A stretch of 64,000 bases of DNA from Lutraria lutraria (Eukaryota > Mollusca > Bivalvia > Venerida > Mactridae). The stretch spans positions 33,569,843 through 33,633,842 of the forward strand of contig OZ026838.1 in NCBI GenBank assembly GCA_964023205.1, written 5' to 3'. A program made the translations under genes and the position numbers. Of this stretch, positions 12,768 through 26,384 are shown piece by piece. Position 1 is the stretch's first letter. Every line of letters begins with the position of its first letter. The notes beneath the pieces were generated by a model. The model did no database searches, was not told the origin of the DNA, and was given only the letters and a program-made list of their open reading frames with translations.

Positions 12768-13754
12768 AACAAGAGGGCCAAGATGGCCCTATATCGCTCA
12801 CATGACAATCACTGTTCACTCATTAAAACATTGTTTTGAACCGGTGACCTAGTTTTTGACCCCAGACGACCTATGTTCGAATTTGTCTTACATATCATTA
12901 AGACAAACAGTCTGACTAGGTTTGGTGAAGATACGATCAAAATTTTACAGTGTTAATAAGGTTTTCCTAAGATTTGACCTTGTGACCTGGCTTTTGACCC
13001 TAGGTGACCCATATTTGAACTTGTCCTTAATATCATAAAGACAAACAATCTGACAAGGTTCGGCCAAGATCCAATTAAAACTGACATCTACAGTGTTAAC
13101 AAAGTTTTCCTAAGATTTGACCTGGTGACCTAGTTATTGACCCCAGATGACCCATATTTATACTTGACCGTTATATCATTAAAACAAACGATTTGACAAA
13201 GTTTGGTGAAGATCCAATAATAACTGTGAAATCTACAGTGTTAACATGGTTTTTCATAAGATTTGACCTAGCGACCTAGTTTTTGACCCAAGATGACCCA
13301 TGTTCGAACTCGTCCAAGATATTATGAAGACAAACATTCTGACAAGGTTTCATGATCATCCAATCAAAACAGTGACTTCTAGAGTGTTCACAATGTTTTC
13401 CAGCAATTTGCCCTAGTGACTACAGAAATGACCCATTATCAAACTTGACCTACATATTATTAAAATAAACATTCTGACAAAGTTTCATGAAGATAAAGTC
13501 AAAACAGTGATTTCTAAAGTGTTCACAATGTTTTCCCTTATTTGGCCCTGGTGACCTAGTTTTTGACCCCAAATGGCCCAATATCGAACTCGTCCGAGAT
13601 TTTGTTGATATTAACGTTCTGACCCAGTTTTGCTAAAATTGAGCCAAAAATGTGGCCCCTAGTGTGGTCACAACAAAAAGTTTGACGACGCACACCGCAC
13701 GACGCCGGACGGAGAGTGATCCTAATAGCTCACTTTGTGACATGTGAGCTAAAA
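12768..13754. mobile_element. Bivalve-type repeat element with internal ~140-bp tandem units
   Basis: The left end reads aagagggccaagatggccc then tatatcgctcacatgac. The right end reads cctaatagctcactttgtga then catgtgagctaaaaa. The interior has about six tandem units, each with a 'gtgacctagtttttgacccc' block followed by tgacccatattt, cattaagacaaac, ctgacaaggtttggtgaaga and acagtgttaacaaggttttc. The Asp/Leu-rich appearance in some frames is incidental, since no ORF is long. The end sequences and unit structure are familiar from clam genomes. No transposase is encoded. Confidence 0.75.
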
Positions 13755-16034
13755 ACGAATGCAAAATTAAAATATGAGCATGCGCACGGTGCTCAACATT
13801 TGAAAAAGAAACATATTTACAGACACCCCTTTTCAGGTCAAGTTGTTTTTGTAAGTCCCGAAAAAGAAAATTAAATAGACAAGTGTGTTTAGATAATAAT
13901 GCATCAGTGCCATACGCTGAATGTTACTGAAATTGTTAAAAGTATTCGTTTTTACTGTGGTTTACTTACTTAACATGATATATTCGTGTATAAAAAATAG
14001 CTAGGTCAAAACAAAGGTCAGAATTCTATTTATCCCACGCCTTCTTTAATCCTGCCTTTGTAGTGACATTGTCAAGCCGAGGCTCAGGAAATACCCAACT
14101 ATAGAGTTACATTCAGATATAAACACCTGGGAATACTTTCAAATTTCAAATAACTCAAAACCAATAAATCCTGTTATAAAAAAAGTTTCCAAAGTGCAGG
14201 GTGATGCACATTAAAATGAAATATGATGTCATTTCTCATTTAAAGTGTACTTGCTTATGACCCATTGCGTGAATTTGTCAACATTCTATTCAAGTATGAC
14301 TATTCCATTCTTATTTGCACTTCATTAACCGATTAAAGGATTATAAATAATGTTTTATTTTGTTGTTAATGTTCAACTTAACAAATTCATCTTTGACAAT
14401 CGACAGATGTTTTTAAGTGAGACTTTCGCTGTGCAATGTTTGTGTCATCAGTGTCAGCCACAAGACTGTGACGTCCAGAATTTTAATTATTTTGATTTTA
14501 CCATCAAGAAATTGCCTGAACGATACTTCAAATAAACGGAAGTTTTCTAAAACAGGGAAACGTAATGAATCTTCAGATTTCGAAGGGTAAATGTAGTAAT
14601 TACCCATCGTCCTTACTTACGCCTAAGGTTTTGGCCGTTGCCGAAACTTGTCTGTTGTTGTTCGTCGCGTACCTTCTTGTCGTTGTCAGCTCCGAATGGC
14701 ACTTTGCGTCAGATTTCTAAAATCGTCTGTCGATATGGGGTTGCATCCGGTATCAAGGGATAACTTATGGTATAGTGAATAAATCACTTATGCACATCAA
14801 CTTGATAAATAATATATTTAGTGGTTGGTACCTCAGAAAACTTATACTGTACCGAATTCCCAAGCCGTATTAAAATGTTTACAATTACTGTATTCGATAT
14901 CATGTATATTAAATTGAATAAGCAATGTACAAACAATGGTTATGTAGAATGTAAATGTATAATAAAATAGTACATTGTGTTCATAATGTATTCAATGTCT
15001 TATATATTAACTGGAAATGAAAATTGTACAAACATTTATTATAAAGAACGTATAATAAAGCAATAAAGTTTAAAATTGAATGCTAGATCATGATGATTAT
15101 TTAAATTAATCCTCAGTTGTGAAACATTGTCTGTCATCCTGTAGAACAATACCTTGGAAAATATAAACATTCAAGTGATCAGTGTGCCCCATAAATGTTT
15201 AATTGGAAACCCGAAACTTCCAACATTTAAATGACTTGCATTTTCCCGTTTTATGGTGCACTGACTAAGACAAGAAACTGTTGCTGCAAGTTGGTTAAAT
15301 TTTAACGATTCGATGTATTCAAGTTAAGTATTCATCGAAATATCTGAGTACAAAAGCATAAACTGTTTTGTAATTGTCAAAAGAAAGGACTATAATGATA
15401 AAATATGATTATTAATTTACCGCCGCATAACAGAACAAAACAAATGAAAATCGCAATATTTGCATAATGCATGGGCAGATTTTAAAAGTGTAATTAATGA
15501 ACAATACATTGTTATTAATTAATTTTTGAGACTGTCACCTGTTATACTGAAGCATTAGATATTCCATCCTTCTTATTTAACGCGATTCACTGTCTGTCGA
15601 AACTATGTATTAAATTCAAACACAACTGATTTAGGGCAGTTCAGTTGTTCACTTGGTTAAAATGACAATACAATCATCCGTTATAGCTTTGAATGTGGTG
15701 GAAGTGAATTGTGTGTTTAAAAATAAAAGTTGATCAGGGAAGCTTATAGTGTTTTGATGTACTATGATCTTGATAAGATTCGAGGTTTTCAAGAGAATGA
15801 ACGAATACTTTTAACGAGGTGCTAGAACATCAACAAGATACGCAATATGATAACTTACACAAAAACAAACAATTGTCTGATACTAACATTTAGTGACAGT
15901 ATTTCAAAACAATATGGACATCTATGCATACGAATTTTTCTGTAAACAAAAAGTCTACTAGTATTCAATTCTCAATAAACATTTCTGTATATGTGTACAG
16001 TCGCATCTACTATAACATAAACGTGTTTCCTATT
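13755..16034. other. Intergenic DNA, nothing recognised
   Basis: AT-rich. Small opposite-strand ORFs at 14350-14607 (61 and 64 codons) are unsupported. A short GC-richer patch at 14620-14740 has no ORF or RNA-like structure that I could define. Confidence 0.45.
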
Positions 16035-16320
16035 GCTCGTTATGCTAGCTCAGTGGTTAGAGCGTTGGTCTATTGATAAAGAGGTTGTAATTTCTAACCC
16101 CGGTCGAGGCTAACACTGACCGTGACAATTTTGACTGAAGATATTACATCCCATGGTAAAATTGTCATCCACCTCTGAATTATGTTGGGTAGTTTGGCGG
16201 AGACTTGTGGATGAGATATGGTTAGTACTGGTAAAGTCCTAAATGTTGTCCAGGGAAGCCGGTTAGGATAACTGTCTGCCATGATATAACTGGTTCAATA
16301 TTTTGAAATTAGGGATCAAG
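16035..16320 (+). mobile_element. tRNA-derived SINE with intact box A
   Basis: The head tatgctagctcagtggttag is followed by agcgttggtctattga, typical of a tRNA D-arm and anticodon arm. A degraded box B follows at about 16092-16108. The body contains tgggtagtttggcggagact and aagccggttaggataactgt. The anticodon and T arms do not fold cleanly, so this is a SINE rather than a tRNA gene. It appears to be a different subfamily from the 5091 copy. Confidence 0.6.
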
Positions 16321-19319
16321 AAGCTTCTAGAAAATTCTGAAGTCTTAGATATACTTAAAGCAAACGAACATCTTTGTATAACATTTCATTGGATACTTTT
16401 CATTTGTTTGTTTCTGTGTTTCTCAACTCTGTTGCTTTTTGCTTTCACGTCAACAACAATATGCTTTGTATTTAGGTAGGTACTGCAATGAAAAAGTTTC
16501 GCTGCTGTTGTGGTTCAAGACAGGAAAGATTCTAAAACAAGTATACTGTTTGGGAGGTATCTGAGGAAAGGCGTTGATACTAGTATTCAGAGAACCCTAG
16601 ACGAAAGGGAATAATGTACCAAATGTTGCATCTATTGCTACCAGAGTAATCATTCAAAGCTTTGACGCCCATGTCCAACGATTAATAAGGAATTTCAGCG
16701 GTTATGCATTCGTGTTTGAACAAATAAATAGAGGACATACTATTTGGCACTCCTTGAAAAAGCCTGAATTTATTACATTTTTTTTATCTAGTAATTAATT
16801 TTAAAATGTTATGCTCACATGAAAGAAATCAGCCGTTAAGCTTTTCAAAAATGTAACTGGATTATTATAAATAGCGTTGGTATTTTGACGCCTTTGTTTA
16901 GAGAAGCAATTGATAGTAAGTTGCCTATTTAACTCTTATAGTGGTGTCCATTTTTCATTCGTATCTTATTCTGGCTTCTCTAATTTCCAAGGCGTCTGAT
17001 ATCTATTAATTCACATCAGTTGCATTGTTGGTAAGTATTCGCTATTCTGAAGCCATGTCTAAATTTTATGTCGATGAAACAGATGTGATACGTAATAGAA
17101 TAAAACTAAGAACGCACTTCGATAAAACTAGTGAATTGGATTATAATTGTAATGCATATTGCAATGAAGGTGCATCGTAAACGTTATAAATTACCCGTTA
17201 TAAAATTGATGAATATCCCTCTACTATTCGTCTTTCATGTTGATAAAATTCGGTATCAAATTCTAAATAAGATAATTCGCCCATAAACAAGCGTTTCTTT
17301 TCCCTGGTTTATTGCAAATAAAACCGACAAATATAACTTTTAATTCGTAATAAGATATTTATAATTAGTTTTCAAAATGTGCTTGATTCGTCAAGTAGCG
17401 TTTCAATATTGCATAAATTTGCAAGTTCTCATCGCTGGCTGCCATGAAAAATGTAACTATACAAAAAAACGAAGCCACGTTTTAAGAAATACAAGTGGCT
17501 TTATGCAAATAGTTGCAATCACTTGCCATTCAACGAAACATGGCTTTCCCAAATACCAAGGGGTATAAATATCTTACACTCAGTCAGAATTTCTCAAGTA
17601 TTTGATTTGTCACAAGGAAAATATTGAAACATATCTTCAGCCATTCGATAAGACTCTTGTATTATTGATGATTGTTACAAATAATGTTCAAATTTGCTCA
17701 AAGCAGATAATTCCAACGTATGGGTTTCTTTCATTTTACGATACAGCGACAAATTAAAAATAGTAATTTCTTACAATATATGTTACATATTTGTTAATAA
17801 TGTAAATACAATATTAACAATTCATATTGAACGTTTCGGAAAAAGCAAATATTGGTGAATTTAACTTTAATAAACTCCTAGTTTGCCTAATTATATTGAA
17901 CACCTGGCACTTGTTACGCAATATCATAATGATATTTGATGCAAGCTTGTTGCCAAATAAATATGCAGCTGTGTACAAATTAACTACCCGTGAACGATAT
18001 TGCACGAGCTCGCCCGAGATTTTTGGACTGCCGTTGTAAAAACTTCGCGAGAATTAAATTAAATTATTAGGATCTGTACCTTTGGAAATCTGTAAATGAA
18101 CTTAACTTGTCGACGATAATCCATGTAAACAGCGGAGAGTTTCATGTCTGACAAGTAATTCCAAATTAATGTAAGAGTTTGTGTGTACATTGCAAGATAA
18201 GGAAGAGCTAGACGAGGAATACTAGAACACAGATATGCATGTTGTAACTACAGTTCTTGTTCATTTATAGAAACAAATCGTGAGAACATTGTTTTAGAAA
18301 GATGTGATTTTCATATTTAATGTTAACATAACCTAACATTTATTCTGACTTTTGATAACGATAATGATAACAAACATGTATAATGATTCATACATTCAAC
18401 AATAGCACAGCCTTTTTCACAAATATCATTTTGATATGTGTCAATTTCCAAGTTACAGTTTTTACATAATTTTGGTGGAATGATTCTCCCATTTTTGTGA
18501 ATGCACGGTGTACGTTTTTCGAGTAATGTGTGAATTTGATTACAAAAAAACTCAAATCGAAGGTTTTCAGTAATAAAGTTACATATTTAATTGACAATCA
18601 GTGAAAGCACATATAGTTACCGCTGATTGCAAATAAAAAAATGATTACGTGTTTGCACGAGGTCATGTTGTGTAATTTAATTAAATAGGACTGGTAGGAC
18701 AACATGTCGATACTGCATTATAATCTCTGATACAAGCTAAAAAACGTTGAATTTGACAAACAGTGTAGGTCAAAAGGTTAATTAAAGACTGAGTAGTAAA
18801 TGCACGCAATTACTTCCGCTGTGGGTTTTAATTCTCAAAATCCGTTACTACATAGAATCTAGTACCGCTGTCATTTTATCAACATTCGTCCTTCGTGGAC
18901 GCCGTGAAAGATTTTGCGAAAATCATTCATGCATTATTGTTAGCTGTGAACTTTTTAAAATATTAAAAGTGAACTTTTCAAATTTTATTCGCAGCATGCG
19001 ACATCGGCACGCTTGAAGAAGTTTTTGTACTGTGTCATTTGACAGTTCAGTGGCGAGCGGATCTCACTAGGATTGCTGATTACCTATCCGTACCAACCAG
19101 ATCTCCCTCCATTCCGCCAATACTCGTACAACCAAACATTGTGATTCAGAAATAAATTCAATTTTTTATGTTATGCTTACATTCCTATTTACAACTGTGT
19201 TTAATCATGTACATACACCAGCCAGCCATTAAAGGCGCTCCTGGATTATATACCCGCACTAACCATGTTTTTCGGAATGAACTCAATTTTTTTCACACGA
19301 ATCACTCAAATTAGCGATG
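16321..19319. other. Intergenic DNA, nothing recognised
   Basis: AT-rich sequence with only short chance ORFs (63-70 codons) on both strands. I see no RNA gene, repeat array or domain. Confidence 0.45.
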
Positions 19320-19446
19320 AATGACGATTGGCCGAAGACATAATGTCGGAAACAAGCCTGTCACTAAGAACGCATGCCACGACCAAGGTTCGAACTAACG
19401 AACCCAAGGTCTGAAGACACAACGTTCATTGAGCTAATCAGTCGAC
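19320..19446 (-). mobile_element. tRNA-like SINE head (minus strand)
   Basis: The complement of 19370-19446 reads ggtcgactgattagctcaat (box A-like), later ttagttcgaacc (box B-like). The cloverleaf is incomplete, and the downstream body (to 19320) is unique in this window. Probably a decayed tRNA-derived retroposon. Confidence 0.45.
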
Positions 19447-21368
19447 CAACATGAAACATAGTTTAGAAAAATATGACATTATATGCAATTTTGCAATATC
19501 TCTAGTACGTATACTGGTAATGAAAGTATATTTTCCTCCACTTGAGCTTACCATGTGCATGTACAGTAAAAATAACGGCAATTTATTAATGGTGGGATAT
19601 TTCATGTTAAATTTTAACATTCTCATGCAATACAATGCTCAGCATGTACATAATATACAACACACCTTTTGACATTGACGATGTGATGGCAATCTAAGAA
19701 TAACCATTTTATCTTAATATTTCATCACAGTTTATAACATCAAACTCGTGCCATGTCCCAAGATAACGCTGTATTAAGTTTGTTATCACATGTTGGTTGA
19801 AGTCTTATACATTTCACTACGATAACAGAATGACATGGCCCCAAATTACATAATTTTCCGTGTCATTTTGTTTGCCCTTAGCTTGGCATTATGTTATGGA
19901 CGCAAGCAGGCAATGGAATAGCCTGGTCCACATTGAAACTTCAAAAAGTATGATATCAGTGTATAAAAATAGGTTTAATGTTGTTTTTTATTATTATTTT
20001 GACATCGATATTTGTATCCTTCAAATCTAAGACACATTGCTCTCTGATTAACTAGAAGACAAGGTCTCTGATTGGATGTTTCTGAACTAAGACTGAAGAC
20101 GGACCAATCATATCACAGACTGGCTGACAAAAAAAATGTCACTTAGAAGATATTTTATAACTTTTTGCTACATGTAGATAAGATGTAGATAACATTTTTA
20201 CCCGCCATTGTTTACGTTAACAGAAATAGCACAAAATGCGACGTCAAAAGAATTCTGCTCTCAAAGTACAACTGCCAATATTTGGTATGTGGAATGACGC
20301 ACTTAAAGCAGATGGTATATTCTCCAAATAATTTAGAGTATAAATGAGTTTTTAACAGCTTCAGTAACACATTGTAACAATGTGCGCTCATCCAGTTATT
20401 CATATAAAAACTTATATTTTTTGTTATCAATACTCAACAGATTTTCATTGCTCATTGTATATGGGTGTATCTAATTAAATTATTATCATAATTCATTCAT
20501 CTAGAGAGACACCTTTCAAACCTGTTTCATCACTTTCATTTTCTTTGGGATCCAATTTCTGGCATGCGCTTATGATGTATTGTGCACGAAGGTGTTCAGA
20601 CAAAAATGCTCTGAAAAGTGACAACTGTATGGCATGTTTTAAGAATGTAACAGAAATCATTGTTATATTGTATTCAAGAGACATTTGTGGGTGTGCTGCA
20701 ATCAAAGTCATTGAGGTATAGATAATTCACGACTGCTGAAGTAAATATCATGTTTTAGACAATGTAAAAATTGCCAGTGAACGTTGGGTGTTGTAATCGT
20801 TCGCACTTTATACACCCGGTAGAATTAAATGTATTTAGAAAATGTTGGCAGTAGATTAAGTTAACTTTAATTGTTATTAAGGGTGAAATATTATCCTGCA
20901 CCTAAACACGTGTAAACATTAGACTGATAAAACATAGAGGGCGTAATATGTATCAAATGTCAGCGAATGCACCATAAATTATGCTAATTAAAATTCTTAC
21001 AATGTACTACGTTGAATACGTCTCCCTAAAGTGTATAATTAATGTATAGAAATAAAACCACCCATTGGCAAGTGTAACTTTTTTTCACTTATAAAGGCAC
21101 ACAGATTAATTTATGACTTTCGTATGTGTCCGATTATGAGCATTTATTTATAATGGAATAAATGTCGTTATGTTGAATACGTTAAATTATATAGAATACA
21201 TAATATAATAATATGTTGGCAGTTTTATCAATGGATGAATATGCAAATTGCACGTATATTATAAACGAGGGATTATAGCAAATTAATACGGGATGTGTCG
21301 AAATACTAACCGTATTTGTATATGGCATTTCGGTCTTGAATTGAATCATTCATGGAAACTGAATGATA
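19447..21368. other. Intergenic DNA, nothing recognised
   Basis: AT-rich. Chance ORFs of 65-73 codons occur on both strands (19438-19672, 20212-20430, 20493-20711) with no recognisable product. Confidence 0.45.
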
Positions 21369-21545
21369 GTTCAGCTTTCCATAGCCTTCACTCGCTCGGC
21401 GCGCATGAATTTTGATGCGGACCAAAGTACACCCGTCATGCGATAGTTAAACTACTTGTAGTTCCAATTCTATGATGGAATACAAGTCTTTGTAAATTCA
21501 CTTTCAATGAGTATCTCCAGTACTTTGGTTATACCGGAGATCAGA
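21369..21545 (+). repeat. Dispersed repeat with conserved hairpin, copy 1
   Basis: The family core is gttcagctttccatagcc, then tcactcgctcgg, then a hairpin (CGCATGAATTTTGATGCG, 21402-21419), then a diverged body including gcgatagttaaacta and gagtatctccagtactttgg. Two more copies lie at 26385 and 47502. The hairpin and the 30 bases before it are the best-conserved part. Confidence 0.65.
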
Positions 21546-21689
21546 TTGAATTTTTTATTTTCGTGTTTACCTATTCTCAGCGTTTTTCTTTTTGTATTTA
21601 GAATATTCTACTACACACTCTGTGTTTAACAAGACGTTGTATTTCAGAATATTAGTGTATGCTATGAACACTATTTATAGTGAGTCTAT

Positions 21690-21910
21690 ACCTAATTACA
21701 CTAAAACTACATCATCCTATATATATTATGTCTATACCTATATATATTAATTATATACCTATATATATTAAGTCTATACCTATATATATTAAGTATATAC
21801 CTATATATAGATACTGAGTCTACATCCATATACCGAGTCTTCATATATATACTGTCTACCACTATATATACTGAGTCTATACCTGTATACATTGAGCCAA
21901 GCTCAATATA
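21690..21910. repeat. TA-rich ~22-bp minisatellite
   Basis: The repeated unit is roughly 'attaagtctatacctatata', with about eight imperfect copies. The minus-strand ORF of 72 codons (Tyr/Ile/Arg-rich) is a by-product of the repeat. Confidence 0.75.
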
Positions 21911-23309
21911 CAGAGTTAACGTCATAAAGCAGTCTCCCTCAATGGCATTTTAAATGAGTTATCCGTTGGAATAATGCTAATACAAATAACTATACACTAG
22001 TAAATGATAAAAGAACATTATGTTGGGAATTACAAAATAAAACAATAAAGATTCTTCGATAAAGGCGGTTGGCTTCATTATGGCGTAAAAAGGAGTGTTT
22101 GCTTACGGCTACCCGACTTACCCTAATTCTCCAACTACGTTACACTCTTTATTAGGTTCGAGGAACGGTACATTCACCTTTTCACATTATTATCTTCCCG
22201 TTATTTTTCTGTATGCTTATTGCATGTCTTATATGCATCTATCCACATTTCTTATGTTACATGCATTCAGCTGTAAACCATGATATGGGTATAAAATAGA
22301 CAAAACCATGTGGTTTTACCCCCCCCCAAAAAAAACCTTCCCGTTCGCTTTCAAATACAATGTACAACCAAAAATAAAATAAAGAAATCAGTTCCTATCT
22401 ACCATAATGTTAATGAGCACGTAAACAGAAAGAAACATAGTTTTACGCTATACCGGAAGTTTTGCGGAGCAAGCACCGTTTCTTCAAAACTCACGTAAGG
22501 AAATGTGGTTTCGCTCCTCTACAATCATATTGGATTTCACAGGAAATAAGTGTTCAGAATTTCGTGCCTTACCTAAGAGTCCAACCTGGCGTTCTAAAAC
22601 ATGAAACAGTTTTTACTAATAAGCGCCCGGTGCGATTCCATAAATATTACGTATATTGATAAACGGATTTATCCAAAGAAGTAAATCTTACTTCAAGTGT
22701 ATTAATATTGATTAAAATCGTGGCTATAATAAAATATGTACATCTTTACAAACGTTTTAAGTGTCTGTTGCATATACACGTTGCAATCTGTTCGCTGGAC
22801 ACAAGATTAAATAAACACGATGCATGTTAGTGTAAATATTTGCTATATCTGTGAAGAGCGTACCTTGAGACACATGTGGTTGAATACAAACTCTTTTAAT
22901 GATTCAAGTAAACATTGTCACTGCTTGTGATACTGTCTACATTAGTTATGAGGTTTTGTCAAAGTAGCTATCCCCGTTTTTTATATTGAATGTGTTTAAT
23001 GAGCGGTTGTAACAGTAATTTTATGCGGTGATGGGATAACACTATCAAATTTGAAAAAATAATTCTTATTATGATGATGATATATGATGATTGTTGAAGA
23101 AGATAGTGGTCTTAGATGTAACTTTAAATCATAGTTGAGAAGTCAAATCATATGTTTCCATCATCAAAACCGTTTTGGGTTTATTTATGAATGTACGCCG
23201 ATATTTAGCGGAAACACATGGAATACCAAGACTATCTGAAAATCTCGTTAACTTGATATATTAAATAATATTTACCCGTTCATTATCCTCACTTTTTCTT
23301 TACGTCTTT
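21911..23309. other. Intergenic DNA with a short repeat fragment near 22100-22185
   Basis: The segment with cgacttaccctaattctcca and actctttattagg resembles repeat fragments at 31412-31490 and 33905-33970. A poly-C/poly-A run follows at 22319-22337. Otherwise only short chance ORFs occur. Confidence 0.4.
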
Positions 23310-24087
23310 AAAATACACTGAGTAGAGTTGTAAAGAGAGTAACCGTGCTGAGCAGATCATGGCATGACTGAACTGAATAGAACAGAGCAGAACAGTTCAG
23401 GGTAGAGAAATAAAGAGCGGAGTAGAGCATGGTATAACTAGGTTGAGCAGAACAGAACAAAGAAGAGCAGAGAAGATCGGAACAGATCAGAGTACAGTGG
23501 AGCAGTGCAGAGCGGAGTATGACAGAGCAGAAGGGCAAAACAGATGACAGCAGAGTGGAGTTGAACGGAGCAGAACAGGGCAGGACAGCGGAACAAAGCA
23601 GCTCAGAGTAGGACAGACAAGGGTAGAGTACTGAACAGTACAGTATAACGGAGCGGAGCGGGGCAGAGCAGAACAGAACAGAATAGGGTAGTAGAGTGGA
23701 GCGGAGCAGAACAGAACGGAACGGAGTAGGACGGGGTAGGGTAGAGTAGAATAATATTCAGTACAGTAGAGCAGAACAGTGTAGAGCAGTGTAGAACAGA
23801 GAAGACTAGAATAGAATACTGTACAGTACAGTAGAGCAGAGCTGAGCAAAGCAAAGCAGTGCAGAACAGAGGATAGAGTAGGGTAGAATAGAATAGAGCA
23901 GAGTATGGTACAGTAGAACAGAGCAGTGTAGAAAAGAAAAGGCTAGAGTAGAATAATATACAGTGCAGTAGAGTGGAGCGGAGCAAAGCAGCGCAGAACA
24001 GAGGACAGAGTAGGGTAGAGTATAATAGAGCAGAGTATAGTACAGTAGAGCAGAGCAGTGCAGGACAGGGCAAACTAGGGCAAAACA
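23310..24087. repeat. Purine-rich pentanucleotide-type satellite (~780 bp)
   Basis: The plus strand is almost all G and A with interspersed C/T, built from diverged 5-mers such as gagca, gaaca, gagta and ggaca. The minus strand is correspondingly pyrimidine-rich, so all three minus frames stay open (76, 120, 164 and 117 codons) and spell Cys/Ser/Leu/Tyr-rich peptides. These are repeat artefacts, since a 5-bp period cycles through all frames. The interval is sharply delimited on both sides by ordinary AT-rich DNA. Confidence 0.85.
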
Positions 24088-25936
24088 GAGTAGGCATTTA
24101 GTGTCATGCTGATTTTGATATGTCACGTGGTTTTCAATAACACAAATTACGACAGCCATTTGAGTTTACTCTGGTATAGTAATTGGTTTTTGATTGATGT
24201 ACCACTGTTCTGTTTCCATCCATCAGTTAACTGTGTGTTATACTCAGTCATGCTATTTTAATTTTGAATGAATAAATGTCATTTCAAACATCATCTGTCT
24301 GTCAGTAATAATCATGATATATAACTGGATGATAGATACAAATAACATTCTATATGTCAGAAATGAGTTCCTTTCACGATAAAGATGCTATCAGGAGGTA
24401 AACGTCCATACCGAGTACATGAGTTGCAAAGTAATGATTTAATACCATTGATGGTTGAAATATGAGCTAATTATTCTGTTGCTTATTTCACAATGTCGTC
24501 TGAAGATTAGACAGATCCTGTTAACGATTGTGTTAGGTAGGACGTCAGTTTGTTTACAATCTGACAAGAATCCGCGCCTTTATATATCATATTTTATCAA
24601 AATTCTGGACCTAGAAGTCAAAGTATCATATTACTTTAGTAGAAACAGTAAGACGGCTGTTTCGTTCCCATACAATGTGTCCTATCTTAAAAACTTGGTG
24701 TTTCAAAATGCTGATGTGTATCTTATAATGATTAATATATGATTAATGCTTAATATAATCTATCTTTCTTTTGTAAATTTAATTTTCATTCTTAATGACT
24801 CCAAAAAAACATTGTTCGTAAATGATTCAACTGTATGGCATTCGAAATAATGGTAGTTAATGTTTTATGTGTTTGGTGATTAAGCGTTTGCGATTAAACG
24901 ATGGCTATTATATTATAAAGGCCTGTCTTTTACTCAAATACAAAAAAAACTGTAGAACATGTGGGGCTGGTGGAATCGAACCAAAATCTAGCATTTTCAT
25001 CTGTTGATCATATAAAAGTTTGACCTTTCTATTTAGACCCCAGTCTCCTGTAGAAATACAATATTATCGTACCTTCGACTAAAGTTTCGTTTGGGCAGCT
25101 GAAGCGAACTTGATTATAGTGTCGCTTAATTTATTACCATAATTCTGAAGCTATTCCTCTCGGTAATAAATCAAGTCACTGGCTGAATGTTGCACCTTTT
25201 CTCACCTTATTTGAGACTATAAAACACATCTTTCAATAAAGGGTGTTGTTAGATTATATAAAGCATGGATATTTTAGCACCGTTATGTCCTGTTTACTTC
25301 AAGTTTTTCTGTTGTTGTTTAAATCTGTCTGTTATCGGACACCCCTTTTCTGCTTAGCTATAAAGTAATAAATATAATTTTAATATATCACAGTCTTTAA
25401 TAGAATGATCTATAAATTTAATGCGCTTTTAACAATGAGGCAAACTCCACCTTTCGGCGTCTTGTATCAATCCTTGTCTAGAAAAAATGGCATTAGAAAT
25501 TCAGGTATTAACAGTTATTCATTCCAGGGGGTATTTGTGATCGAATACAATGCTTCAGATAGTCACTTGATTAATACAGTTAAAATTGCAAAATGTAGAT
25601 AAATATCAATGGGTTGGGTTCACATTTGAGCAAATAAATAACTTTGGGGGGCAAATGATTCATTGTGAACCAAGCGAAATGATAAAACCGCGAAAGTGAA
25701 GGCAAGCATTCACGAGAGTGCCATCTTATGCAAACGATTTAATACGTACGGTGAAGAATTAAACAATATCAACAGAATATATTAGTAAGTATAATGATAA
25801 CACGAGACAATCTGAATTATTCGGAAGGGGTTTGTTTCGAGGGGTAAGAGCAGCTAGCCCTTGTTAGAGAGGTCCCATTTTCCGATATGTTCCGCTTGTT
25901 ATCTAGTTAATATTCAATAATTAAAAAAAGATTGGA
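24088..25936. other. Intergenic DNA with one tRNA-like remnant
   Basis: Apart from the tRNA-like sequence at 24963-25044 I see only short ORFs. The largest is 95 codons, plus, 24455-24742, hydrophobic at its start but with no recognised family. Confidence 0.4.
24963..25044 (-). pseudogene. tRNA-like remnant with good box B
   Basis: The complement contains ttttggttcgattccaccag (box B GGTTCGATTCC) and ends in ccagcccc. The 5' part begins ctggggtctaaatagaaagg, so the acceptor ends can pair partly. The D arm and anticodon arm are degenerate. Probably a decayed tRNA or SINE head. Confidence 0.45.
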
Positions 25937-26126
25937 TATACAATCAAACCTGTGTTAGTGGCCACCTCAGAATAGAGGCCACATTTTGAATAATTACATG
26001 ACGTTCTTTTAAATACCTTATTTGATTATCAAGAACAAAACGATCTCCGAATAAAGGCCATCTGTCAATAAAGACCATACTTGGAATTTGCCCAAGGGTG
26101 ACCTTTGTAAACAGGTTTGACTGTAC
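25937..26126. mobile_element. 'cagtcaaacctg' inverted-repeat MITE
   Basis: The left end is caatcaaacctgtgttagtg. The right end is acaggtttgactgtac, its near reverse complement. Internal blocks gaataaaggccatctg and ggccacattttga are shared with copies at 28671 and 36718. No coding capacity. Confidence 0.7.
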
Positions 26127-26384
26127 AGAACAAATATAATCCATCGTCTAACCTACTGTGTGTTAGGAGTAACACTAGTTTGAAAATAATGTGCAAAGAC
26201 AACGTTGTTTGTAATCTAGGATTCTTATCATAATTGATTGTAAATGGTACGCAGTCATATAAATTACGTATGATTTTTATATATGACAAATCAATCGTTT
26301 TTTTTTCAAAGTTTCGATTTAAAATACCATGTATATTTTGTACACACGCTGAATTATCTGCTGTTTTTTGTAAACTGGACGATT

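Noticed and set aside
22310..22659. Plus-strand 62- and 65-codon ORFs after the poly-C/poly-A run
   Set aside because: Low complexity at the start, no domain, and no splice support.
23308..24159. Four long minus-strand ORFs (76-164 codons) rich in Cys, Ser, Leu and Tyr
   Set aside because: They lie within a pyrimidine-rich pentamer satellite, and all frames are open because the repeat rarely generates stops. There is no splice or promoter context.
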